NCBI GenBank assembly: GCA_021234155.1
Contig: JAJEKV010000001.1
Coordinates: 18,061,382 to 18,125,381 of the forward strand
Source: Isoetes taiwanensis
Lineage: Eukaryota > Streptophyta > Lycopodiopsida > Isoetales > Isoetaceae
DNA: 64,000 nucleotides
Direction of reading: 5' to 3'
The notes beneath the pieces were generated by a model, which saw nothing but the letters and a program-made list of their open reading frames with translations, did not search any database and was not told the DNA's origin. Of this stretch, positions 55,181-64,000 are shown one piece after another. Each line of letters opens with the position of its first letter. Position 1 is the stretch's first letter. The position numbers were made by a program, and so were the translations under genes.

Positions 55181-55628
55181 GTGATTCCATCGCGGTGAAT
55201 ACTTTCCCGCGGAATCACAGACCCTCAGGCAACGGGATCCGTTCCGGAGATCCCTTTGGCCGTACCTGACGGTACGGCAATGAATTCAATACTGTCCGGT
55301 GGAATCACAGTGGTAGAATACTGCCGGACGGAATCACCACTTCATTATTCCACGCGATGGAATCACGACGACGGAATACCGCCGGATGGAATCACCCGTC
55401 ACGGATCCCACGGCACGGAATCACCAAGTTGCAATCCCGCCGGACGGAATCACAAACTTGTTATTTCATCTGACGGAATCACCATATTCTGATTCCGTCC
55501 GACGGAATCACCGTAGATAGGATTCCTCCCGACGGAATCACCCAGATTGGATTCCGTCCGGCGGAATCACTACGATCTGATTCCAGCCGACGGAATCACA
55601 TCACCGTGAATCAACCGGATGGAATCAC
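55181..55628 (+). repeat. Left terminal array: 29-bp palindromic units, GGAATCAC orientation
   Basis: GGAATCAC occurs at 55301, 55330, 55359, 55388, 55418, 55446, 55475, 55504, 55534, 55563, 55592 and 55621, a strict period of 29 (plus or minus 1). Earlier degenerate units continue the phase back to 55211. Between conserved cores each unit usually has GATTCCGTCCGAC just upstream of GGAATCAC, so the unit is a near-perfect palindrome, while about 6-9 bases between palindromes vary. The array reads inward toward the Ulp1-like gene and is GC-rich unlike its surroundings. Confidence 0.93.
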
Positions 55629-55958
55629 CGCGAGTGAAGGACGCATCCAGGTCGTCGATGCCACGTCGACATGGGATATCCGTCGCTATTTTATATAAAA
55701 AGCCTATTTAAATTCAGGGCCCAGCTTTTGAATTGAATGCCGGACGCCGGGCATTATTAGCCGCTGCACCGCCATCGGCGGAAATGATTGCATGGTCATT
55801 GCCCTATCACCGCGATGCCCGCGTCAACCCATAGCGGATAGTGATCTGTCCGAAGGAATCACCACCGTTAGCGCCCGAAGCCCTTTCTCCACGGCCGTTC
55901 GGCCTCCGTTTCCTCCTTCCCTTCGAATTCTTGTCCCTTTCTTATATCATTTGTTCAT

Positions 55959-58362
55959 ATGGATCAAAGCCCTGGAACCTCGGTTAATGAGAACTTCCAG
56001 GCAGAATCTTCCGCTAACTCGGCTTTCAATTTTCCTGCCAACAATCCTTTGCCGGAAGAACTGGTAGATTCGGAGGTGGACTCCCCTCCTAAGTTTCCTC
56101 CAGGTTTTGAGCCAGTTGGAGGCGCTGGTCAGATGGCGGATCTTGCATCTATCAAAGGTATGACTTTTTGTTAGTCGGGGCCGACTTATTCCTGTGTGCC
56201 CGTGGAGGGAGTCCTCGCCTCCCCGAAGCTCGCTTCCCGACAAAGAAATAAAGAAAAGGCTACGTAAAAGGGCCGAAAAGCAAGGATCCAAAGGAAAAGG
56301 TTGATTGCAAGGAGCCCGAAGATTTCGGAGAGGATGCTGTGGAGAACCCTCCTCAGGATTACACCGGATACATGGATGATGAAATCGCAAACTGGAGGTT
56401 TGATCGGGCAGATGGGCGTTGTGGGTGTAGTAGCAGTTACTCCAAAAAATGGGATTTGGAGATCCACAGACTCGCAAAGCATTCCATGACGAATGATTAC
56501 AAGCTGCCACCATTGGCAAGAGGCCGGAAACCAATTGCTCCAGAAATGAGCAGGAGGAAGAGGAACTTTGAATTGGTGAAGTCAGTTGGAGGCGGATGAA
56601 GATTATCCGCGGCAAAGATAATCTTAGGCGGATTTTGGTGAGGGCCAGGCGAAGGGCCGAGGCTATCGCAGAGGAGCAGATTGAGCACGAACTTCTCAAT
56701 CCTGCTATGAGGTCTGCTTGAGTCAATCAACAGGTGGAGATAAGGCGGACGGTAGAGGAAACTCTGGAGGAGCAGAAGAGGGAAGCAATTAAAAAAAATC
56801 GCCAAGCCAGATTTGGTCCCGGCAGTTGAAGAGATGAGGGCGAGATTTCATATTCAGAGAGCAAGCTCGGGTAGAGAATGATGATTTCAGCAAGGAATTC
56901 GCACAGGCCCAAGGAGATCTTGCATCCCCCCCTCCCAGGAAAGTGACCAAGCTCCCACTCAAAAGCTCCCCGAGAACTCCAAGGAAGAAGAGGGGGGCAA
57001 AAAAAACAGAGGACTACCTTGCCCCTAACCATATAGTGTTTGAAACCTCCAGCTACATTCAGGGTTTGCGTGAGGCAATTCAATCAGCAGGACTCCCCGA
57101 TCCCAGAGCTTCATCGGAAGAGGAGGGCACTTTAATTGAGATCCCCATGATGCATAGGCTGGAAGCCAGTTTTTTTAATTCTGTCTTTTCTTATCAATCA
57201 GGTCTTCTTTCCAGGAGGTGGACCTGTAACTTCACATTTAAATACCCACTGACACTAAGCAGCACAGCCATTCGAGTGGGCAAGAAATCATCAGCAGTAG
57301 AATTTCGGGTGTATGGCAACTTCGCCCAAGATTTCATGACAGTTCCCGGGCCTGGAGAGGATGTGGATTGCAGAATCAATGAAGAATGTGTTGGTGCCTA
57401 TCTGCTGTAAGTCACGGTTATAAGCACTACGGTTATTGCAATGCTTTGATTCGCTGACTATGTTGGGCTCTGCAGGGCCTTGATACATTCCATTCCCCAA
57501 AACAGAAGATCCCAGCATGTTTTCGTGCATCCTGCGGCCTTTGGCCTTTTTTTGCAGAACAGTTTGGAAGGTCAATCAGGTTCATATGATCTGTTTGCTA
57601 AATTAATCCCACCGAAACCCTTTATCAGGCAGAATTGGCGGATGCAGAATGTCGGATTCTATTACTTCCCAGTCATGAGCAGGTAAAGAATCCGTTTTAA
57701 ATCCATTCATGGGCAATTGAACCTAAAATCGGGTTTTGCAATTGTTTGCAGCAATCACTGGAGCTTGTACATATTGGTTTCAGACGCTGATGCATGCCAC
57801 CAGCTCCGGACTCCTTGTCCAGTGTTGCTCCATTTAGATTCAGGGCATGCACTCGAGCTTGCACTGTTTCGCCACTTTGTGAGTTAAATTCTGCCCCTTT
57901 CAGGTCAATTTTTGGGTTCCTCTGATTCCTTTGGCCACAGATTTGTGTCCGACATTATGAAGAGGTGGAAGTTTGAGTCGTCCAGATTGCACAATGCCCC
58001 CTACGTCTCTTTGAAGGTCCCTCAGCAGGAAAACACCCAGGATTGCGGCATTTACACGATCTGTTTCGTCAAGTGGTTCTTGCAGGATATGTGCAACACC
58101 AAAGAGCAGTCTGTGGGTATTTTGTGTCTCCAATTTTATCTTATCTATTCGAAGTTCGTGCTAATTTTCCTGATTGCAGGTTGTGGATACTTCGAAATGG
58201 TTTGGGCGTGCTGAGATCGACCAAACGAGGTCCTCATTTGCAGTGATGCTACAAAAATTGGGAGACTGTGTCCAACAGAGAAGAAGCACCTTCCACTTGC
58301 CCGAGGGAGATTGGAGTGAAACCGGTGGCCCTATGACCCGTTTAAGGATCAATGGGCCTTGA
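55959..58362 (+). CDS. Ulp1-type cysteine protease-like gene carried by the Mutator element (multi-exon, partly decayed)
   Basis: The C-terminal part has the C48 (Ulp1/SENP) catalytic set: His in SNHWSLYILVSDAD (near 57757), Asp in VLLHLDSGHALE (near 57838), and Gln and Cys in VPQQENTQDCGIYTICF (near 58043). Placed exons include 55959-56157, one ending at 57406, 57476-57682, 57752-57879, a catalytic-Cys exon to about 58110 and 58180-58362. The last ends VQQRRSTFHLPEGDW..LRINGP. The middle region (KTEDYLAPNHIVFETSSYIQ, MMHRLEASFFNSVFSYQSG) resembles nothing I know. Region 56225-56900 (charged, coiled-coil-like) needs frameshifts to read through, and the 57879-57903 junction does not keep frame with the obvious splice sites. 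The protein would cut SUMO-like modifiers if functional. Starts with MDQSPGTSVNENFQ. Confidence 0.8.
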
Positions 58363-58586
58363 ATTTTTATTATGTTTGTGTGAATATGTCAATAGAATAG
58401 CAAAAATACCAGCCTTGCTGGGTTTAATCTGAGTTCCCGAATGTATCAGAATTTGAATTCGGTTGAATTTGAATGTATTTTAGCGCGAATCTGTGTCAAA
58501 ATGTTTGAACTTGAATATTCGAATATGCCGTCCATACCACTTAAAAAATAGAGAATAGTCACGCCAATGGTCGAAAATCTAGGTTG

Positions 58587-58660
58587 GTGATTCCCTCGCA
58601 AGGAATCTCTATCCGGTGGAATCACAAGATGGTGATTCCATGCCGTGGAATGCCCGCCGC
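58587..58660. repeat. Internal cluster of the Mutator palindrome
   Basis: GTGATTCC at 58587, GGAATCAC at 58618 and GTGATTCC at 58632, with degenerate partners (AAGGAATC, TGGAATGCC). Further single copies are at 58821 and 59858, the last a clear GTGATTCCATCCCATGGAAT palindrome. They lie after the Ulp1-like stop codon, so they may be the end of one element or internal regulatory sites. Confidence 0.8.
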
Positions 58661-58753
58661 CATCATTGCATGCCGCAGGCATTAATTGCTTGTTCACGTC
58701 AAATGCACGCCGCATTACGGACGGACGCCTAACCGGCGTGCGCGAAGCGGGCA

Positions 58754-59493
58754 ATGAAACGGCGCCACGTCGGCGGCTACACTGACGGACAATTTAGGGC
58801 AAAATCTAGGCCCATAGGGGGTGATTCCACTCCACAGAATCATCCTTCGGCGGCCGGACCAGCACCATCCGGCCATTATTCACTCATAATTCCTTGTTTG
58901 CCGCTCCCGTGGAGGCGCCGATCTTCCCCGTCGGCGCTTGCTTCCCAGCCATCGGCGCTAGTTTCCAGTTTATCGTCATCAGGTAAGAATCATGTTCGCC
59001 TATAGCAAATGATGGATGTTCTTACCATCTGTTGCTGAGTTCCAGGCATGGCGGACTGCCCCCCAGTAGCCATAATCGACGGCGTCCTCGTGGTAGACCT
59101 TGGTTTTCTGGAGGCGCTTAAGGATTGCAGGCTTGAGAGTCTGCAGCAGCGTCTCCGGAGTCGTGCACTGGTAGAGGTGCCGCCAATTTCCGTCGCCATA
59201 CCTTCTGGACGCGGTTGTGAATGCATTAGAATTCCTGTGAAGGTCTCCAACGTTTCACACATCCCCCGCACGAGGCGGCTTGATGAGGAGTGGACAAAGA
59301 ACTGTTTGCCTACATTCACGCGAAGGCGCCGAAGGAGTTATCTGCAAAGTGTGGCTGCAAAGATTCTGCTGGTTCTAAGCGAGTGAAGGAGGAGTGCAAG
59401 GACGAGCCAGATGACGATGATTTTGTGTTCCCGGGTTACTCTTTGCAAAGACCCAAGTTCGGGAAGGTCAGGCGGTCTCTTAACAAGGTGTGA
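58754..59493 (+). CDS. Two-exon hypothetical gene inside the Mutator element
   Basis: A first exon from 58754 to about 58981 (MKRRHVGGYTDGQFRAKSRP...VSSLSSSG) is followed by a good intron (CAG-GTAAGAATC to TTCCAG, about 58982-59044). The second exon holds MADCPPVAIIDGVLVVDLGF and RTRRLDEEW. One frameshift near 59295 leads on to ELFAYIHAKAPKELSAKCGC and DEPDDDDFVFPGYSLQR, ending at 59493. No family recognised. The first ATG may instead be 59048 with the upstream exon as 5' UTR. The position, between terminal arrays and in the Ulp1 orientation, suggests element cargo or a captured host fragment. Confidence 0.45.
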
Positions 59494-59857
59494 CTTCAGT
59501 GCCGCTATTCCTTTGGTGAGCTTTATTTACCGCGCAACTCACTCACCGCATGAACCGCAGAGAAAAACGAGCCCGCCCCGATTCTGATTGCATAGTTCGC
59601 GATGATTGATGAAGCAGGCGCGTCCCTTTTTTTTCCTTTGTTTTGTTGACACACCTTTCTATAAATCCGGGGGAATTCTGAATCCCTCTTGAGTTTTTGA
59701 GTTCCTGGTAGCTACCTTGCTTAAGGGCTTTTTTTGAAAATACAAATCTAAGTTGCTTGATGTTCAATCTGTTCAGTTAGCTTCAAATTGCAACCACATG
59801 CAACTTCTCCATGCATACAAACTGTTTTTTCCTGAATCTGTGGCATGGCCGTGTATG
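59494..59857. other. Spacer before the minisatellite
   Basis: No gene seen. It is probably the 3' flank of the small two-exon gene; it ends at the single palindrome at 59858. Confidence 0.4.
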
Positions 59858-59874
59858 GTGATTCCATCCCATGG

Positions 59875-60860
59875 AATATTCTATACATATTGTGAATTTA
59901 CACAAAATTTTGAATTTATACATAACATATTTATACATAGAGGGTATAGGTAGTATTTGTACATACGGTATTTGTACAAAGATAAGTTAGACATGGAGTA
60001 TTTAGAGGTAGTTATACGTGGAGTGGCTATACGAAGAGTATATGTACATAGAGTATTTATACATGTAGTAGTTAGGGTTATACGTGGAGCAGATACATAG
60101 AGTATTTGTACATACGATAGCTATACGTAGAGTATTTGTACATAGAGTATTTATACATGTAGTAGTTAGGGTTATACGTGGAGTAGATACATAGAGTATT
60201 TGTACATATGATAGCTATACGTAGAGTATTTGTACATAGAGTATTTATACATGTAGTAGTTAGGGTTATATGTGGAGTAGATACATAGAGTATTTGTACA
60301 TACGATAGCTATACGTAGAGTATTTGTACATAGAGTATTTAGACATCTAGTACTTAGGGTTGTACATGGAGTAGTCCGGGTTATACATAGAGTATTTATA
60401 CGTGTAGTAGTTAGGGTTATACATGGAGTAGATACAAAGAGTATTTGTAGATAGATTGGTTATACATAGAGTAGTTATACATGGAGTATTTGTACAAACT
60501 TTGCTTATACATAGTATTTATATGTATAGTATTCGTACATAGAGTATTTATACATCTAGTAGTTAGGGTTATAGTTAGGAGTAGTCACATGTAGTGGTTA
60601 GGGTTATACATGGAGTAGATACATAGAGTATTTGTACATACTTTGCTTATACATAGAGTATTTATACATATAGTATTTGTACATAGAGTATTTATACATC
60701 TAGTAGTTAGGGTTATAGTTATAGTCACATGTAGTAGTTAGGGTTATACATGGAGTAGATACATAGAGTATTTGTACATACTTTGCAGTATACATGTAGT
60801 AGTTAGGGTTATACATGTAGTAGTTAGGGTAATACATAGAGTATTTATACATCTAGGCAA
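59875..60860. repeat. Large minisatellite with 94-bp higher-order period
   Basis: Nearly 1 kb of short phrases such as ACATAGAGTATTTGTACATA, TATACGTAGAG, GTAGTAGTTAGGGTTATAC and GGAGTAGATACATAGAG. The GTTAGGG phrase recurs at 60071, 60165, 60259 and 60353, exactly 94 bases apart, and the 94-bp unit is built of about 20-bp sub-units. The right part is more shuffled. It lies between the convergent genes of the Mutator element and reaches the 3' end of the transposase. Confidence 0.95.
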
Positions 60861-63451
60861 GGTCTTCCATTTCATGTTCCTTCCAACCAAGTTTCCTTTT
60901 CTTTGCCTCCCTCTTCCCTATTTCCAAGAGTGGTTTCACCCTAGCAAGACTCGTGCCATAAGCCTCCTCTTCAGTCAACACTGGCAGAGATGTTATGGTT
61001 GTGTCATTGGCCTCCTCCTCGTTCATCCTTTCAAGTCTTGTGTCAAGCTGTCTCATCATCACTTCCGTGGCTATGAGGAGGGTGGGATCCTTTGAGGCCC
61101 GCTCCATAACCCTAGCAACACAAGACTCCAAAGATGCCCTAGCATCTTCCACTGTCAAGCCAACTTTTGGGGTTGGTCTAATGTCATCCTCTAGACTACT
61201 TATGTCTACCTCGGCCCCTTCAAGGATATTGGCATGGGTGTTACCAGATCTACATGGGCGCAAGAGCTCCATGCCACCACATGCATTTCCATGTTGGGAC
61301 CCTAGAACTTGAGGTCTTGATCCCTGTACCTATCCATCATTTGGATAACCTTCACTTGGTGTTTGCAAATGTTCCCCTTGGCGCCCCATGGGCAATCACA
61401 ATTCGCCCAATTCTTATTTGCCCCATTGACAAAGTAGGGTTGGCGGTTCAAATCAAGAGTTTGGACATAGGCCTCTCCTCCATCGAGGTCCACGAATGTG
61501 ACTGCATCATCAGGAATTTGCCTAGCCTCGTGAATAGCCGACTCTATAATTTGCTCTTGTGATGTGTTTATCACAAAACCAGCTTCCTTCAACCCCCTGT
61601 CAGCAAGCAAATGATACAATATGGAGGGTTAGTGCATACATGAAGCAAATTTTAGTCACTTCTAGTAATTACCTAGAGTATGCCATGTGGGTCTCCACAT
61701 CATGGACAAGCATGTGAAGTAGCCAATCTATCCTCCTGCCTTTTAATTGGGACTTGGAAATCCCGAGGCGCAATTTTAGTGCCTTGTGCCAAGCCTCTAT
61801 TGCAGCATTGGTTTCTTGATTGGAATGGGGAAAGATTCTTGTGGCCAGGACCCAATCACAAATGTTGCGAGTCCACTCTCGACTCATGTAGGCCGCCAAC
61901 TTTGGATATTGTGGGTACTTTCTCTTTAGTGCTTCCAACTTCCTCGAAGCCTCTTCCCTAACAGCCTCTATGTAATCATCCCCGTACTCATTGTTACCTG
62001 GGGGACACTTTGTTCCATACATGATCTCGCCCAACTCCTTGAACATTTGGTTCCTCAAATCTTTATTCTTCACGTTCTTTGTCAACCACTTCAACCAGTC
62101 TCTCCTCATGTGCCAGATGCAAAGGTTGACACGTACGGTAGGGAAAACCTATGGTGGAGGGGGAAAGTTGACACATAGGGTTAGTATGGAACCAAATAAA
62201 CCAAAATGAAAAGGAGGATAACTAGGAAACATTATTACCTTCTTTATTGCATGTATTTCAGCATCACAAGAATCGGTGATAAAACATGAGGGCTTCCATG
62301 TCGAGTCGTGGTGTTCAATCCACACTTTCATAGCTTCTAGCCATCTAGCTATTGTCTCTTTCTTCTGGGTATTCGTGACAATCCAAGCCAGTGGCATCCC
62401 ATTGAAGTGGTCATCGAATCCAACCAGAGTGAAGAGGTAATACCTGTTTAAATAGAAACACGCTTTAGCAAACCTAATTTCCAAGGAACCTAAAAAGGAG
62501 CAACCATACCTCTTCTCGTTTGACTTGTAGGTGGAGTCAAGGCATATAGCTCTATCCTTTCCAAATCTCACCATGGCATCCCTTTGAATGGGAGTCATGA
62601 CCCCAAGTTGAAAGATGTCACCTTGTTCATAGTGGAAGACACAATCTTGGTGTTGTTGGACCCACATGTGGACGCTTGTTGCTTGGTCTTCATGCAACTT
62701 CCATACATTTCGAGCCACCAATTTATTAATATTGTAGACATCATGCATCTTCAACATGTCGTCCCTGGACAACCCCTCCAAACCAGCCACATCCTTCTTC
62801 AAGTTCACCCTCTCTTGGTGGATGTTCATCACCATTCTAGGTGTTATATAGTGCACTAGCTTCTGTTTGATCCATTCTTTCTTTTCAGCCGAGAGCCATG
62901 GTGCTAGCCTATACCTCAACCCTTTCTCAATAGGTTGTGCTTTACCATGGCAGATTGCACCTTGCTTGTTCACATGATCCCATTTGTGGTAGGTAATTTG
63001 AGTGCAATTGGGAAGAAGATAGAGCTGCTTCAAAGTAAAATGACATTGGCAACCCCTTCTAACACTCTCCCCTCTCTCAATCCTCTTCCTTCTCTGGCCT
63101 GGAGGGGGACGTCGATCCTCAACAACATGAGTGTTCTCAGAATTGTCTTCTGGCCCAAAGACACACCAGTACCTTTGTTGCACCAGGAATGAATCAGACA
63201 TGCTTTAAAATCCAAACAAATTATCACAAGTCAGGGAAAGGAAATTCACACCTCTTCAAAGTCAGATATGAACCTTTGCTCGGTTTGGATAGCTCTTTAT
63301 TCCTTTGAGAGCTTCTTATGTAGAAACTGCATGGTGCTTCCCCACTTTTTTGCTCCCCAGCTATGAAATCCCCAACCCGTGAGGTGGGAATGTGGCACAA
63401 CCAAACCGGTTGAGTACCTCCTTGTGGTTCAGGACTCTGGTGCTCTAACAT
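60853..63451 (-). CDS. Mutator-like (MULE) transposase with SWIM zinc finger, five exons
   Basis: Exons placed by GT-AG and phase: 63451-63252, 63202-62510, 62443-62239, 62148-61673 and 61596-61302 with a further frame to 60853. DDE elements: ICLDSTYKSNEKR (first Asp), CFITDSCDAEIHAIKK (second Asp), LCIWHMRRDWLKWL (the C-x-x-H box after intron 3) and TNAAIEAWHKALKLR (Glu). The C-terminal SWIM finger is CDCPWGAKGNICKH. All four junctions keep the reading frame. A stop (TAG) near 61303 is followed, one base shifted, by 139 more codons (MELLRPCRSGNTHANIL..., acidic, ending KKRKLGWKEHEMEDLA), so the tail is either frameshifted or spliced. The enzyme would cut at the terminal arrays. The gene points inward from the right array. 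The 63252-63451 first exon is the least certain. Confidence 0.9.
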
Positions 63452-63659
63452 AACCCAGGGTAGTCGACTGTGATCAAAATGCCCTTCTGCAGGGTCTGTT
63501 TACCAGATGCCTGATTGCAGCTGTCAATAAAAATGCTATCAGAGCTTGCCCCGCTGCAAGGACATGGAAATCAGTTGTTCCAGGCACTAACCTCCTCGAT
63601 CTTCTTGTCCAGATCCATCCCGAGCTCCCCGCTGCCGTCGTCGAGCAGAGGAATGCAAG

Positions 63660-64000
63660 GTGATTCCATCGGATGAACAGAGAAGGTGATTCCATCGCAT
63701 GGTTCGAACAGGGGTACGGGGGATGCACATTTTTTAAATTCCGGCGGGTTGGACTCACGACGACACCATGGCCGTCGATCTGGTCCATGAATGCAGTCTC
63801 GATGTTGAGACTTGTCGAACATGCAACTTCGTACCTCCAGTGCATTCGTCTTGCGGAATTCCACCTGGGTGATTCCATCCAGTAGATTCACGGTGATGTG
63901 ATTCTGCGGGATGGAATAACATTTTGGTGATTCCGTCAGATGGAATCAGATTGTGGTGATTCCGCCGGACGGAATCCAATCTGGGTGATTCCGCCGGGAG
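63660..64000 (-). repeat. Right terminal array: 29-bp palindromic units, GTGATTCC orientation
   Basis: GTGATTCC occurs at 63660, 63686, 63869, 63898 (GTGATTCT), 63927, 63956 and 63985; the last five are exactly 29 apart. The orientation is opposite to the left array, so the two form terminal inverted repeats. A stretch of about 170 bases (63700-63868) without clean units interrupts it. The array continues past the window end. Confidence 0.92.

Larger units (their letters stand above)
55153..64000. mobile_element. MuDR-like Mutator element with Ulp1-like cargo and 29-bp palindromic terminal arrays (right end outside window)
   Basis: Inverted arrays of the same 29-bp unit lie at 55181-55628 and from 63660 to the window end. 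Two genes point inward: a Ulp1-type protease-like gene (55959-58362, plus) and a MULE transposase (63451-60853, minus). A third small gene and a large minisatellite lie between. Convergent genes inside terminal inverted repeats match the MuDR plan, and Ulp1-like genes are known cargo of plant Mutator elements (Kaonashi/KI family). A possible left tip is GGGTGAAAATATCGTTACCC at 55153. The right tip and any 9-bp target duplication cannot be seen. Internal copies of the palindrome at 58587-58660 leave open that two elements are joined. Confidence 0.75.

Noticed and set aside
55301-55628. CRISPR array (29-bp period, conserved core, variable spacer)
   Set aside because: The genome is eukaryotic, no cas genes are present, the unit is a palindrome with a partly conserved spacer, and an inverted partner array lies at the other end of a Mutator element.
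59875-60860. Interstitial telomere
   Set aside because: GTTAGGGTT phrases occur once per 94-bp unit among unrelated phrases, not as tandem TTTAGGG repeats.

Overview
The window looks like nuclear DNA of a land plant. It holds one intact plant-type gene of 18 exons, CPSF100 (cleavage and polyadenylation specificity factor 100 kDa subunit). This gene sits in a thick bed of Copia, LINE, Mutator-like and miniature DNA transposons, microsatellites and decayed tRNA genes. A tyrosine-recombinase retrotransposon (DIRS/Ngaro group) is also present. To my knowledge such elements are rare or unreported in flowering plants, so a fern, lycophyte or other non-flowering lineage is a reasonable guess (inference, low confidence).

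Layout. 1-18760: a direct repeat of about 6.28 kb occurs twice (1-6288 and 12482-18760). The 6.2 kb between the copies carries a decayed minus-strand reverse transcriptase, RNase H and tyrosine recombinase (9380 to 6547), a long hairpin and unassigned sequence. 19279-26572 (minus): CPSF100; all 17 introns could be placed with GT-AG boundaries and give a predicted 740-residue protein. The sequence upstream of its ATG has a cluster of ACGT-core boxes.

27725-44826: a nest of transposons. Short LTRs (27725-27864 and 44647-44826) bracket a broken Copia element. It is interrupted by a tandemly duplicated tRNA-Leu-bearing segment, which itself received a complete Copia element (28809-34442, minus, 587-bp LTRs, ACAAA target duplication). 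That Copia then received a 322-bp MITE. The outer Copia RT is cut by a 7.1-kb L1-type LINE (minus) whose ORF2 carries a fresh in-frame 501-bp tandem duplication. A second LINE fragment follows.

44827-55150: gene-poor, with a possible BEACH-protein pseudogene exon, two long GATA arrays inside a tandem duplication, two MITEs and a rotted LINE. 55150-64000 (runs off the end): a MuDR-like Mutator element. Its two ends are inverted arrays of a 29-bp palindromic repeat built on GTGATTCC/GGAATCAC. A Ulp1/SUMO-protease-like gene reads inward from the left, a five-exon SWIM-finger MULE transposase reads inward from the right, and a 94-bp higher-order minisatellite lies between them. This element and the tyrosine-recombinase retroelement are the most novel parts of the window.
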